Assembly (NCBI GenBank): GCA_004194705.1
Contig: SADC01000068.1
Coordinates: 62,001-126,000, forward strand
Direction of reading: 5' to 3'
Origin: Ditylenchus dipsaci
Lineage: Eukaryota; Nematoda; Chromadorea; Rhabditida; Anguinidae
Length of the DNA stretch: 64,000 nt
The translations under genes and the position numbers were made by a program. A model generated the notes under the pieces. It made no database searches. It worked only from the letters and a program-made list of their open reading frames with translations, and was not told the origin of the DNA. Below are positions 1 to 11,882 of this stretch, one piece after another (the first letter of the stretch is position 1; each line of letters starts with the position of its first letter).

Positions 1-330
1 AATGTATGCATGCCAGAGTTTCTTTATGCGGTAGGCCCCAGTCAACAAAACTATGTTCAAATTCCATCTTTTTGTGGTATCCAGGTACCTTTTCAGGTTG
101 GATGGCCTTGGAGGACCAAGGCAAAAGTCAAATTTTAGTCAAATTTTTTTTTTCAAAAAACGATTTTTGTGTGGAAAAATGTCAGAAAATGACTTTCTTA
201 TCGTTTCAAGCACATAAAAGTTACTTAAGAGTCATTTAAACATGGTTTTCCAATAAGTGAAAAATGCGCACCTCACCCCCCCCCCCCCCCCCTCTGCTAA
301 ATAAGTGCCAAAAATTGAAAAAGTATTCAG
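1..330. repeat. Dispersed repeat, left edge of window
   Basis: The first 70 bases match 13,990-14,060, and the C-run region around 278-292 followed by a T-rich flank resembles, inverted, 57,280-57,480. No coding signal stands out. The reading frame at 6-239 is low-complexity and not conserved in the other copy. Confidence 0.5.
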
Positions 331-1409
331 TACCTTAAGCTTGAATTCGAGTTCAAGATATCAACGCACCCAGTATGCAATCGATCATGCTGGACACGAA
401 TCCCATATCAGAATTTGGTTGCAGAATTTGCGTAATTGTCTCCCGCGGGATTCTCGCCGTGCCATTGATTGAGAACGATTTTGTCCACGTTGAGTTTGGA
501 AAAAGTGAGAATAAAACAATCATATTGATTGAAATAATAAGGTTCTCAATCAGATCGGAAACAGCCCATCACTAAAAATATCTGATTTGGGCTGAGATAC
601 AGGTCCGTAGTGAGGGTAATTATTAGAAGTTTACAATATTCCCACAAATTCGGTTTTTATTAAGGAAACAATAGGAAACTCAAACTACCGTTATTACTCT
701 GACTGAAACTTCGAAGTGTTTCAGGATGTTTTGGAGTGTTTATGCTGGTTTTTGAATAGTTTGGCGTCGTTTAGGGCGTTAAAGATAGTTGTGATATTTC
801 AAGTAAGTTTTAAAGCTACAACGTCTAAATTACAGCCTTTTCCAATTTTGTAGTTCACACATAGTTATTAGTCACATGTTTCAGAGGACGACTTGAACTG
901 CGTTTTTGGTGTACGGGACGTTTGACGTTTGACCCTAAGCCGTTTGACAAGAGAAAATGGTGGACTTCAAACAATGATGCAATCTACTTGGATCAATTTT
1001 TTTTCGTATTTGGGTTCCAAGACATGTTTTTGCACTAATTCGAATATTCTAAAGGTGATTTGGCAGTAGTGAAATTACATTTCGATAGCGTTTTTTACAG
1101 TTTTCGTATATTATGCAAAATATAAATTTCCTAATGTGAAACCATATTCATAATGCCTTGATTAGTGCAGAAAACAGGTTTAGGAACATAAAAACGTGAA
1201 AAAAACTTTCGACGCTACTCGGTAATAACCCTCCCATCCCTCCCCAAAAAAAATCTACTCGGGAATACCAACCTTCCACCCCCCCCCCCCCCAAATCAAG
1301 ATTTTTAGGAGTGGTCAAAACACATTTTAAGCAATAATTTCGCCATAAAAGGTCCAGAAAAGCAATTTAAAAGGGATTATGGGCTGTATTGGGAGGGGAA
1401 GGGAATAAT

Positions 1410-3110
1410 CGTAAATACCCCCAAATAACCCCTCCCACCAAATAACCCCCCCCCACCAAATAACCCGGGTTATTTCAGGGGGGTTATTTGAGGGGGTTAT
1501 TTGAGGGGGTTATTTGAGGGGGGTTATTTGAGGGGGTTATTTGGGGTATATTTTGTCTTGAAGGGAAGTCATGTTATTTCGATATTTTGACCTTTTTTTC
1601 GTCCCTTATCCACCTGGAAGGTAGATAGGTATCTACCCTGAAGCCCGGTATCAAATTAGTGGATTACTCTTTCACTCTCACTCTGACTCTCACTCTCACT
1701 CTCGTGTACTCTCATGTCTCACTTTCGTGTATCCAACAGGGAAAAATCGCCTTTCAGTCTTACTTTTACTCTCACTTTCAGTGTGCCCAATGAGTTTTTT
1801 TACCTTCATGTTCAGTGAAAATTTTGCAGGAATTGAAATTTTTTAGTCTAAACCAACCAAACCAAGTGGTCATCCACTTGCTTTGGAGAGAAATTTTTTT
1901 ACTTTTTTCAGGTTTGAAAACTAGTCTTCTCGACTAATTCAAGCATGCTGAAGATGGTTTGATAATGGTAAAACTCCGTTTTCTCGGGTATTTTTTGAGC
2001 ATTGGACATAATTGGTTTTACGAAAACTCGATTTTGTCAAAACTCAAAAAATACCCGAGAAGACGGCGTTTTACCATTATCAAACCATCTTCAGCATACA
2101 CGAATTATTCCAGATAAGTGGTTTTGGAGCATGAAGAACGTAAATTTTTTTCTGATCCAAGTGGACGACCACTTGGTTTGGTTGTACCCAACTAGTCGTA
2201 AACAGGTTGGGGAACTCAAGCAGTGTAGTGGTACCCGGTAGTAATATTTTCGTCTTGTAATGAAATTTTTAAATTTAATTTTTTTTCTATGATCCAACTT
2301 CACTTATACTGGGTAATTCGTGCACCAACAAAACCAAGTGGTCGTCCACTTGGAGCAAAAAAACTTTTTACCGTTTTCATCTTCCAAACCCTGTTTTCTG
2401 GACTAATTCGGGCACGCTGAAGATGATTTGATAATAGTAAAGTAAGGTTTTGTATGGTATTTTTTGAGTATTGGGAAATAATCGATTTTACCAAAACTCA
2501 AGAAATGCTATAAAAAACGGCATTTAGCCACTATCAAACCATCTTCAGCATGTCCAAATTAGTCCAGAAAATAGGTTTTAGAACCCGAAAAAGTAAAAAA
2601 TTTTTACTCTCAGTCTGCATGATAGCTTCAGCGGACTAATGACATGGTACCGAAGGATAGGTACCCAAGGATGAGTACTTTTCTAGGGTACCTGGGTATA
2701 TTTGGGGCAGAGAATGGTTCAATGGAAATTCAATTTAATATATATTAATTAAATTAACTGAATTCGTGTTCAAAAAGAAAATTACGTTAGTATTGAGGTT
2801 TTGGATAGTAAATTCACTGTTTTGGTGTTATCAAACCGTGTTCAGCTCCCGATTCTGGGTGAGATACCACTGTTAGATTTTAGTTTTCCTACAATCGAAT
2901 ATTTTCGGCTACTCCAAGTGGATACCTTTTTGGGATGATACCTGACCTGCAGGTGGATAAGGGACGAAAAAAAGGTCAAAATATCGAAATAACATGACTT
3001 TCCTTCAAGACAAAATATGCCCTGAAAAACATACCCCAAATAACCCCCCTCAAATAACCCCCTGAAATAACCCGGGTTATTTGGTGGGGGGTTATTTGAT
3101 GGGTCATGTC
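1410..3110. mobile_element. Foldback DNA transposon, 9-bp target duplication (MULE-like)
   Basis: A 1,701-bp insertion flanked by direct repeats GGGAATAAT (1,401-1,409 and 3,111-3,119). Block B has the uninterrupted site with one GGGAATAAT near 37,590, so the boundaries are exact. The ends form inverted repeats of roughly 200 bp, made of tandem CCCCAAATAACCCC-type units followed by a shared segment ending near TTATCCACCTG. The interior contains further inverted copies of a TTGGTTTG/CCACTTGG motif. No transposase is visible, so it is non-autonomous. A 9-bp duplication with long terminal inverted repeats is typical of Mutator-like elements; the assignment is inference. Confidence 0.8.
1672..1790. 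repeat. CACTCT simple repeat
   Basis: Imperfect CACTCT/CACTCTGACTCT microsatellite. The same motif recurs at 3,700-3,750 and 61,620-61,760, and in reverse orientation at 63,015-63,110. Confidence 0.8.
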
Positions 3111-3799
3111 GGGAATAATACAGGGGCCACTTTTTTTTCACTTTAGGGGGTTATTCACTACTAGATTTTTCAAAAATTGAAAAGGCAAAATTTATTGTGT
3201 GGAACTTTATTGTAACATATAAGCACCAAGATAAGAGCAAAACTGAGCATAATAAAAAAAAAGTGAAATAGTATGGTGAATTAGGTTTGATAAGACCAAA
3301 ACATCAAGTTCACTCACCCGACCCCCAAAATCAGGGGTAGGTACCCTTGGTCCAGGTAAATATCCAACCAAACCAAGTGGTCATCCACTTGGATCAAATT
3401 TTTTTCACTTTTTCGGGTTCCAAAAACTATTTTCTGGACTAATTCGGGCATGCTGAATATGGTTTGATAGTGGTAAAATAGGGTTTTGCATGGTATTTTT
3501 TGAGTATTGAGAAATAATTGATTTTACCAAAACTCGAAAAATACCTAAGAAAACGGCATTTTACTATTATCAAACCATCTTCAGCATGCTCGAATTAGTC
3601 CAGGAAACAGGTTTAAGAACCCAAAAAAGTAAAAAAAATTTGCTCCAACTGGACGACCATTTGGTTTGGTTGGTTTAAGCTAAGTCCCCAATGGAGCTCT
3701 TTCAATCGCACTCTCAGTCTCACTCTCGCTTTCATTTGCACTCTCACTTTTCTCGTTTAATTTGTCTGGCCAGGTGAAAAAATCAGTTTTGATAATACA

Positions 3800-4290
3800 A
3801 AAAGTGCGATTTCAAATTTTCAGATCATCCAGGTGGATATCCACCTGGACCAGGCGGTACCTAGCCACGGTTTTGGGTTTTGGTAGGTAAATCAAAGTTT
3901 CGGTCTTATCAAACACGATTCACCGCACGATTTTGCATATGATAGGATAATTTGTTTTTAATTTAAATTAATTTTTATTTTTTAGGTCATCCACGTGGAT
4001 GGTATCAACCCAGGTTTGGGGTTTCAGTAGGTGGAATCGCAGTTTTGTGTTCATCGAACACGATTCACCACACGATTTCACACATGATAGCATGGTCTAT
4101 TTTGGATTTTTAAAAATTTTGATTTTTCGGTCATTCAGGTGGATACCTACCTGGACCAGGCGGTACCTACCCGGGTTTTGGGGTTCGGTAGGTGAACTCA
4201 AAGTTTTGGTCTCATCAAACCCAGTTCACCACACGATTTTGCATATTATAAGATGGCTTTTTTATCGATTTTTTTAAATAATTCTCGTTT
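3800..4290. repeat. Minisatellite of about 160-bp units
   Basis: Three successive imperfect units. Each has a CCAGGTGGATACC-type start, a GGTAGGTGAA segment and a TTCACCACACGATTTTGCATATGATA end. Related single units lie at 8,370-8,510 and 38,170-38,310. Confidence 0.65.
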
Positions 4291-4351
4291 GAATCGATTT
4301 TATCGAAATCGATAAATTTATCGATTTGTCACACCATGCCTAACGCCCTTA

Positions 4352-4598
4352 CGGCTGTACACCGAAATATAAGCGCTAATTTGGTAAGAGGTCGTTTTGG
4401 TAAGAAAAATTTTAGTTAGAACTGTTTCGGCAAGAGATTTTTAGTAAGAAATTTTTTGGTGACAGCACGAGAAACGGTATTTTGGTAAGAGACTTTTTAA
4501 TACGCGATTTTTTCGGTAAGTAATTTTTGGTAACAGCACGAAAATTTTCTTACCAAAACGACCTCTCATCTTTCCTCTTATATTTCGGTGTACAGCCG
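4352..4598. mobile_element. Short inverted-repeat element
   Basis: Terminal inverted repeats CGGCTGTACACCGAAATATAAG at the left and its complement at the right. Inside these is a second inverted pair, AGAGGTCGTTTTGGTAAG / CTTACCAAAACGACCTCT. The centre repeats TTTTNGTAAGA motifs. No open frame; MITE-like. Target duplication not clear. Confidence 0.65.
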
Positions 4599-4794
4599 CC
4601 TCTACGCCGTTTGATCAGACTATAGGACTTTTATTCTAAATTGTTTACAAATGTGTTTTGACTAACAAATCACATGTTTTGATCGTCTTACAAAAAAATT
4701 CCAGGAGAAACTTATGCCCCGATAATCCATTTCTGATGATTTCTGGCTGAGCGATTTTGTCGCTTTTGGTGCTATTTATATGATATTTATATGT

Positions 4795-5622
4795 TCGAAA
4801 CGCCCTTACTGGCCGAAACCCCATAGTCGAGAAAAAGGGACAAAACGCCCTAAATCGAGAAAAGGGGACAAAACGGCCTAGATCGTAAGCACATACATTT
4901 TTTGTACTTACTGAAACACGCTTGAGTCTGTACTAACATACGCTGGCCTACCCTGCGCCTAAGCCAAAAATAAAATAAAAGAATAGGGGAGACCAGGTAT
5001 TTAACCTATAATTCATAAGTGCACAATTCTCTTCAAAAACATTTCACTGTTCAATGGAAGCTCCACGTATTTGATATTCTTTCTCTTTTCCTCCTGTGCA
5101 GTTAATGGTCAAACAATATGCCCTACTGACCACCTGGGTAACTAGGTACTACTTCTTAGATCAGGCAAACTAGGTACCTGGATGCTACCTGGGTATCCAG
5201 TACACCAAGGAGTGGCTCTTCGAGCTAGGTTTAAAGCTTCGACCTGATTTTACCATCATCCACTGCTCTAACCAAAGGCTGAGCCGGACGGAACAATGCT
5301 ATAAGGTCTAATCTACCTTTCAGTCACCAAATAATGAAAGTGTTTTCATCCCTCATTCCAAGTTAAGTACGAAAGGAATCGTTTGAATTTACTTGGTATC
5401 CGACTAATCAAGATATCGCTATCAACAACTGTCATACCCTTTTCGAAGTAATTTCAACATTAACCAGCATCAAAAATTTCAAGAAAAAGTTAAAAAAGCT
5501 AGCCTAACATACTCAGAAATATTTTGTCTGATTGATTTAGGCCGTTTCATCCCCTTTTCTCGAGTTAGCGCGTTTTGTCCCTTTTCTCGATCTAGGACGT
5601 TTTGGCCTATTAGGCCTTTCGG
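4795..5622. mobile_element. Inverted-repeat element with TTTTGTCCC arms
   Basis: The left arm carries GAGAAAAAGGGACAAAACGCCC-type units, and the right arm the complementary CGTTTTGTCCCTTTTCTCG units. Ends are imperfect and were set by eye. A further copy of the same motif lies at 48,180-48,265. Confidence 0.5.
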
Positions 5623-5781
5623 ACTTAATGAATTTTACCCGTGTCCGCCGCATACATTACAAGAAAATATCTCACCAGAACAACAAATCAACTAATCCAT
5701 AATTTATTCGAAAATAAAGTCCAAAAATACTTTCAACATACAAATATTAACAAAGACAAGTGCACTAAACTACTTAAAGAT

Positions 5782-6346
5782 CTATTCGTTGTCATCCTTG
5801 CTAGCATTGACCGATTCAGGTGTCGTGGGCGATTCTCGATTCTTATCAATAGTATAGGTGCTATCAAGGCCGGTAGATTCCTCGGAGATGTTGCTGAGAT
5901 AAAACACTGAGTACTGAAATAATTAGTGGGTTAGGCGAGGTCTGCAAAGACAGAAGTAAAAAAAATCACCTTGTTGCGAGACAACTTCATTGAATGCAAG
6001 GTCAGCCACTGCCACTGGACGCTAGAGACACTCAGAATCAAAAAAGCAGGCAGCAAATTGAACGGACAGTAGGCACCAAGCAGATGAATGGAAATGCCAA
6101 AGAGCAGAAGAGCGAGGGCAGACGTCAAGAAGTCATCAGTTGCAGTGTCGAGGTCACAATCCTTGGAGACATTCAGACTGTCTTCTAGAAAATATATTGC
6201 TACCCGGCTTCCAAACACCATAAAGCGAAAAACATACGCAATGACTCAGCGCTGGTGGCTTCTTTCTTAACTTCCGAAGTGTGCTTCACTAGATATTCCT
6301 CATCGATCGGCTCTTTTTTAACTCCATAAGTAGCGTTCAACGACAT
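5782..6346 (-). CDS. Small predicted membrane protein, two exons
   Basis: Not a family I recognise. Exon 1 (6,346-5,970) begins ATGTCGTTGAACGC, encodes a charged N-terminus (MSLNATYGVKKEPIDEEY), then two strongly hydrophobic stretches (around LTSALALLLFGISIHLLGAY and LLPAFLILSVSSV). It ends at a GTGATT donor. A 56-nt intron (5,969-5,914, acceptor ATTATTTCAG) joins in phase to exon 2 (5,913-5,782), whose acidic, Ser/Thr-rich tail ends SKDDNE-stop. Total about 170 residues, probably a two- or three-pass membrane protein with a cytoplasmic acidic tail. The frame slips by one base near 6,225, just after SAES; given the similar slips in other host genes this is probably an assembly deletion. The gene lies inside the part of block A that is absent from block B. 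Confidence 0.6.
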
Positions 6347-6526
6347 TTTTGCTTGAAGAAGGGCAGGCAGGATTGCTGAAATTGTTAAGTTATACCCTTA
6401 ACTAGCTGCAATGATTAGGCTGTTTCGATTTTGGCTTCGGATCCAAAATCTAAAGTTAATTTTTTTAATTTTTCCTATTCGGTGATTTCGATAAATATTC
6501 GATAAATAGAATATTGGGGCGTAATC

Positions 6527-6606
6527 GTTTCGCCAATGAAACTTTCGCCAATGCGATCTCTTCGCCAATATCATGTTTTCGCCAATGGCATCTTTTCGCC
6601 AATAGT
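6527..6606. repeat. TTCGCCAAT tandem motif
   Basis: Five or more TTCGCCAAT units spaced by 7-10 variable bases. No coding signal. Confidence 0.6.
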
Positions 6607-6663
6607 CTCCTTCCGCGTATACTCTTGATTTCTTTGGCAAATAAGCGGTGAGAAGTGTAAATG

Positions 6664-7035
6664 ATTACTACTCATTTGCGCAAAACTCATTTGCGCAAAC
6701 TCATTTGCGCAAAACTCAAACTCAAAAATATCAATACCGTGGTAGTTACCCACTCCAAGGTGGTCGACCTTAAACTTTTGTGGATTATTGTGAGTAGACA
6801 AACAAATTTGGCATGCCTAAATCAATTCAGAAAAAAAGGTTTTGGAACATGAAAAACGTAAAAATTTTTTAAACCAAGTGGACGACCACTTGGTTTTGTT
6901 CTACCCACGTGGTCGTACCCAGGTAGAAGAACTCAGGTAAAACTCCTGGGTAGTAATATTTTCGAACCTGTAACTTCAAAAAATTTGCGCAAATGAGTTT
7001 TGCGCAAATGAGTTTTGCGCAAATGAGTAGTAACG
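6664..7035. mobile_element. Inverted-repeat element with TTTGCGCAAA arms, 9-bp target duplication
   Basis: Flanked by GTGTAAATG at 6,655-6,663 and 7,036-7,044. The ends are inverted (TTACTACTCATTTGCGC at the left, its complement at the right). Each arm is a short tandem array of CTCATTTGCGCAAAA. The interior holds one copy of the CCACTTGG dyad found across the window. 372 bp, no open frame. The 9-bp duplication matches that of the 1,410-3,110 element. Confidence 0.75.
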
Positions 7036-7094
7036 GTGTAAATGTGTTTTAAATTAAATCATTTAATTCTTTAAATGGGGTACACATCCAATAG

Positions 7095-7135
7095 CGAATA
7101 GATGATCTCTCAGGTTCGACTCCTAGTGGGTGCAT
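7095..7135 (+). other. tRNA-like internal promoter remnant (B box)
   Basis: GGTTCGACTCC at 7,113-7,123 fits the RNA polymerase III B-box consensus in a T-arm-like context. No convincing cloverleaf can be drawn upstream, so a SINE or tRNA pseudogene fragment is more likely than a tRNA gene. Confidence 0.35.
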
Positions 7136-8689
7136 AACCTATTCTTTTACTCTATATTTTTAGTAAGTTCACTGACTACTAAGGTCAAAAACTATCAAGG
7201 AATTGATTGGAATCGTTTCCAGCACTGCTTTACTGTCACCAAATGCCCTAATTTTGGGAGTTTGTGCAAATGACCATCCAAATGAAAGGAATCCATCCAA
7301 AATGATGCATACTTAGTTTTATATTGCCTCAATCTCTACCAACTTTATTTATTTTTGACGCGTTTAGTATTTTTCTGGGGTGAGAATTTCACGGGGAACC
7401 AGATAGAAATTTTCCACGCCACAAGCACTTCAGAAAAGTGGGCCGTAAGCAAAGTTTTTACCAAGGAAGAAAAGAGTATTTTTGAGGGGTGGGATTTTGG
7501 TATTATGACGCTTGTTTACTGACGTTTACTGACGTTTCTTTCGCAATTTTTATTTACATGATGATTTTCAATCAAATACTGAAAATGACGTCGAGAAGCA
7601 GAGCTACATTTCGAGTATAAGCTCATAAATAACAGTGTAAATAAATATTGTAAAAAAACGCCGATTCCAAAATAATACCGAAAAGTTCGTGGCATAAATT
7701 TGGACATCGTACAATGTTTCTTAAATTTGAGCTCTGACTAAATATATCTTTTTTTATGTTTGATATCTCAAATCAAAGCCTAGAATCTTGGCTACATTTT
7801 TGTATATGAAACGTGTGAATTGCCGAAAAAAGCCAAAAAATATCAACCAAGATAGTTAAAGAAAACTCTCAAAAATCATCAATTTTCGGCAATTTAGCCT
7901 ATGCTAGCCTAGATAATAGCTTCAGTAGGTGTGAAAGCCTGCGCTGATAATCTTATTGAATAGAAAAGAGTGTTTAGAACGTTTTGACACCTAATTTGTC
8001 AATTAAGGGAGATAAAAAAGGGACAGGATTCGTCAAGTAACCACCCTCCCCCAAAGAGTATTTTTCTCTAAGCTGACTTTGTTCACTTTTCGCCCATTTT
8101 CCAGCCTTTGAGCGCACGAAACCAGATGCCAGAATAGTGGGAAGATACCACAGGCGAGTGAGTAAGTATTCCAGAAGAGTCGGTAGGTATGCCAGGGGAA
8201 TGGGTAGACATGGAAAATAATTGATTTTACCAAAACTCAAAAAATACTTTACAAACTGGTATTTTACTATAATCAAACCATCTTGAGCATGCCCGAATTA
8301 GTCCAGAAAATATTTTTTGAACCCAAAAAGTGAAAAAAATTTTGCTCCAAGTGGATGACCACTTGGTTTGGTTGGATATCCATCTGGACCAGGGGTACCT
8401 ATCCCTGATTTTGGGCTAGGGTGGGTGTACTCGAATTTTTGGTCTTATCAAACCCAATTCACTACACTATTTCACGTATGATAAGACGATTTGTTTTTGA
8501 ATCTGACTCAATTTTATTATCAGCTTCGTGAACCAAATAGGTACCTCATGATTTATGTATGAACTTAGGACATTTCAAACAAAAAAACCTTTGAAGAAAT
8601 ATATATTGATAAAAAGATTATACGGGGAAAAAATCAAACCCATTTTCTGTTGTAGCGAGTCGCAGTAGCGAGTCACAATTTGTAACGAG

Positions 8690-8755
8690 TCGACGTTTTA
8701 CGCATTTTATGATCAAGTGTACTTCTCGGAATCATGTCTAAGGTAAGTGCATTCC
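8690..8755. repeat. Dispersed repeat (TTATGATCAAG...CGGAATCATGTCTAAGGTAAGT)
   Basis: The same segment recurs at 57,525-57,590 in this orientation and at 53,905-53,970 inverted. A diverged form of the flanking AGCGAGTC motif lies at 60,430-60,470. Function unknown. Confidence 0.6.
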
Positions 8756-9589
8756 TAAAAATCTTGATTTTTGTGGGGTGGGGGGTATAACCGAGTAGCT
8801 CCTAGGATTGTGGGGGGGGGGTTGTATTCCCGAGTAGCACTTTGGGGGGAGTATAACCGAGTAGTGCCAAACTTTCGTTCCAAGTGGACTACCACTTGGT
8901 TTGGTTGCTTCATGGGATATCCAGATGATCCAGCCACCAACATGGTCAGATGCACTACAAAAAATGGTCTCATATATAACCCGGGTACTGCCAACTGAGT
9001 GCTACCATCTAGAAAATACCATCTACCACTAACCAAGTACCACTACTTTTCTGAGTACTATCAGCCTGAGTAGGGATACCTGGTAACTGCCTTGGTACCA
9101 CTACCTGAGTACCACTTCATCGGCACTACCATCTGGTCAGAACTGGGGTTCCTGTAAGTGAAGTCGCTGTTTCAGAATTACCAAATCATGTTCTGGACAC
9201 AATTGTGGATTGCTTACCATCCTATAATTTCTTAATAGCTTAAATGTATTCTATTCAAGAAAAAGTAATTGTTGCTACTACCGGGTTTCAAACCTGTAAC
9301 CTTCGAAAAATTAGAGAATCAAAATATCGAGGATCGATTTACTGAGGATGAATTTGTAGAGGACCAATTTACCTAGAAGCTTGTTATATAAGGTAAAAGT
9401 AATAAAAAAAGTACTGAGAACGGAATGGTCTGAGGACGAAGCAGCCGAGGACGAATCGACTCTGTTTTTTTTTCGCTTGAAGACTTTTCTCGGAAACAGT
9501 TTTTTACTGACCAAAATAACATATGTTTCATCAGTTTTTACAGCATTCAGATTCTTTTAGAGTGGTTCAACATCTGTTTTGGAAGAAAG

Positions 9590-9830
9590 CCGTTAATTAC
9601 ATTCATGGTAAAAATATTTAAATAGGGGTATTTCGGCGGGGGGGGGGGGGTGGTGTTTTGGCGGGGTTGTTTCGGCGAGGGTGTTTGGGCGGGGGTGTTT
9701 CGGCGAGGGTGTTTCGGCGGGGGTGTTTGGGCGGGTGTGTTTTGACGGGGGGTTTTCGGTCTGGGTTGTTTCGGCGGCGGTGTTTCGTCCTGATCCCAAT
9801 GAGTGTTGCCCGAATGAGTAGTAACGGGTG
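9590..9830. repeat. GTGTTTCGGCGGGG tandem array in a likely MITE
   Basis: About ten G-rich units of 14-16 bp, bounded by imperfect inverted ends resembling the CGTTACTACTCATT end of the 6,664-7,035 element. Block B has a shorter array (39,722-39,800). Proline/threonine-rich frames on the minus strand here are by-products of the repeat. Confidence 0.6.
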
Positions 9831-10430
9831 AATCTTTGAATCCAAGCAATGGAGTAGAGAAAGAACGGATTAAAAATGCAAAAATTGCAAATTTTTAGGG
9901 TCAAACGGCTTAGGGTCAAACGTCCGTGGACTACTTTTTTGGTTTGATAAAATGAAATTCATGAAATTCTGCTTTAGGAAAGCAAGGTCGCTCTTGAGCC
10001 GCGAAAAGTAGCAAAAAAGTAAAGGGCACACAAAAGGCACAAAAATGTGCCCTCTAAAAATGTGCTTCTTACAAAAAATGCAAAAATCATAGTCAATTTT
10101 GACTATGAAAAAGATGTGCCTTTTTTGTGCCCTAGGGGTACGAATAGGTGCACATTTATTTTGAAAAATATTGCATTTTCTTAAAGGGCACATTGTTTCC
10201 CAAAAGGGCATGGTTTGCAAACCCTGATCCCGATAGAAGTCTTCATTGGACTACATTAGCAACAACACTAACTTGCATACAACAGTCTATGTGTGTATAA
10301 TCAGAATAAAGCACGTATAATGTATATTTTAAAAAGTCGTATGATTCTGTTGAGTACAAGTTAGAGGCAACTTCTGATAGAGTTTTGCTAGACCGATCCT
10401 ACTTCCAGCTGCAGTCTGAAAAGCACCTGA

Positions 10431-11288
10431 TCAATCAGAATTATCCACAAAACTAATAGCTATTACCGCCAACTCGGTTCTTCTGCAGTTGAGCACTTGC
10501 ACCATCAGAAGATGCTGATCAGACACATGGATTGACGGAATGACTGCTTCAGGATCTCCTACACGACCAATGACTCCCCGAGTTCCACTGACATGAACAA
10601 TCTGGTCATCTTGCACATTTGCATTGTAGCTTGTCTGCACTTCATGGCCTATATATTCTTAGTTTTTGAAAGTCAATTAGGAAATAAGAGATAAGCTACC
10701 AGCCAGTGAAAGCGGTGGGATCACCGTATCCTTAGAAACGACCAGAGAAACTGTGGAGATTGGATGTTCTGGCACAACGATCATCCGAGCAATAGGCTGT
10801 CCAGCATTAATCTTGAAACAGCTTTCAAGTTTTTTCACTAAAAATATGAGAAAAACAAACCTCTTGACCATTCCGATCACAGTAATTTCTTAGCATCAAC
10901 GTTAGTTCACCATGCACACCGGAATCAAACATTTGCTCGATGGGAAACATAAAAGATTGAGTCGAGAAATCGTGCTGAGGAATGACCACACCGCGAAATC
11001 CATCTTTGATTCGGAAAACACGTATTCCTGTTTTTACTGAACACCAACCTGAGAAAAGTGCTTAATTTTAATCTTGGTTGCTTGAGAAAAGGAAAAACCA
11101 ACCGCTAGGATTGACACGCTTTCGCTCTGAGCTGAACAAAGTAATAGAATCGGCTTGGGAGATCGGAGCGTTTCCTTTAGCATACAAGTCATAGGAGAAG
11201 ATCACGGAGTTCATCTGCAATTTAAATTGAACAACTTACTGTATTGTCTCGAACAGGCCTGTAAATACACACCATCAACCTTGACGAC
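10431..11288 (-). CDS. Five-exon gene of unknown function, 5' end not seen
   Basis: Exons 11,288-11,240, 11,214-11,103, 11,048-10,869, 10,837-10,700 and 10,648-10,431 join in one open frame of about 232 residues ending FVDNSD-stop. All junctions are GT-AG. Intron lengths are 25, 54, 31 and 51 nt. The protein looks beta-rich and extracellular-like (stretches such as NSVIFSYDLYAKGNAPISQ and QDDQIVHVSGTRGVIGRVG), but I do not recognise the family. An upstream acceptor (GATATAG) implies further 5' exons. Unlike other genes here it needs no frameshift correction. Block B holds a damaged copy at 40,437-40,990 lacking the exon equivalent to 10,700-10,837 and part of the next. Confidence 0.6.
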
Positions 11289-11500
11289 CTATATCTTAGC
11301 TTAGAGAAAAAAATTTTGCAAAGCTGTTCAATGGGTTTTCTAACACCCACCAGCTTTGCAGATTAAATTTTTTTGATTTTGGTTGAGTACCCGAAAATTT
11401 CGAGATTGGTTTTAAATTTTCCCGATTTTTGGAGGGTTGAACAATAAACCCACATGTAACGCTATTAGAGAGAGTACGGTATTGTACGAAAGCAACACAC

Positions 11501-11755
11501 ATGATTGGTATGAAATCTCTCTTAACTTCCGTGTACTACCTTCGCTGCGGCCAAGAAGAAGTGGAGGGTGCCAAGAAGCGGATAAAGCGCCTAAAGTACC
11601 TAATAGTATCTCCGTTGTCTATTGTGTCTTCTTGCGAGTTTGTGCGTAGTTATGTTGGGAATAAAGTTAATGTGGTCACTGCCCCGAGTCCGGTACCAGG
11701 CATTAGACATAAAGAAGGGGTCAAACCTTTTGAACTTTTGTTTTTTACTCCATGA
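11501..11755 (+). CDS. Weak open frame conserved between blocks A and B
   Basis: An 84-codon frame whose central part (KKRIKRLKYLIVSPLSIVSSCEFVRS) is kept nearly unchanged in the block B frame at 41,265-41,660. Conservation could simply reflect recent duplication. It lies divergently upstream of the five-exon gene. No family recognised; possibly an exon of a divergent gene, possibly chance. Confidence 0.25.
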   Translation: MIGMKSLLTSVYYLRCGQEEVEGAKKRIKRLKYLIVSPLSIVSSCEFVRSYVGNKVNVVTAPSPVPGIRHKEGVKPFELLFFTP

Positions 11756-11882
11756 AAAAGATTAAACATGCCACGGAAAACGAGATGCTGCACAAAAAGC
11801 GGACATGTGCCAAGCCGAAAAAATTTGTTGCACATATGAGCCTTCTTGCAGACCCAATCAGTATAAGCTTTTCATTTTCCGC

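Noticed and set aside
7095..7135. Functional tRNA gene
   Set aside because: Only the B box and 3' part fit; no A box or acceptor stem pairing was found at the right distance.
9547..9919. Pro/Thr/Lys/Arg-rich open frames on the minus strand
   Set aside because: They arise from the GTGTTTCGGCGGGG tandem array, overlap each other in several frames and are not kept in block B.
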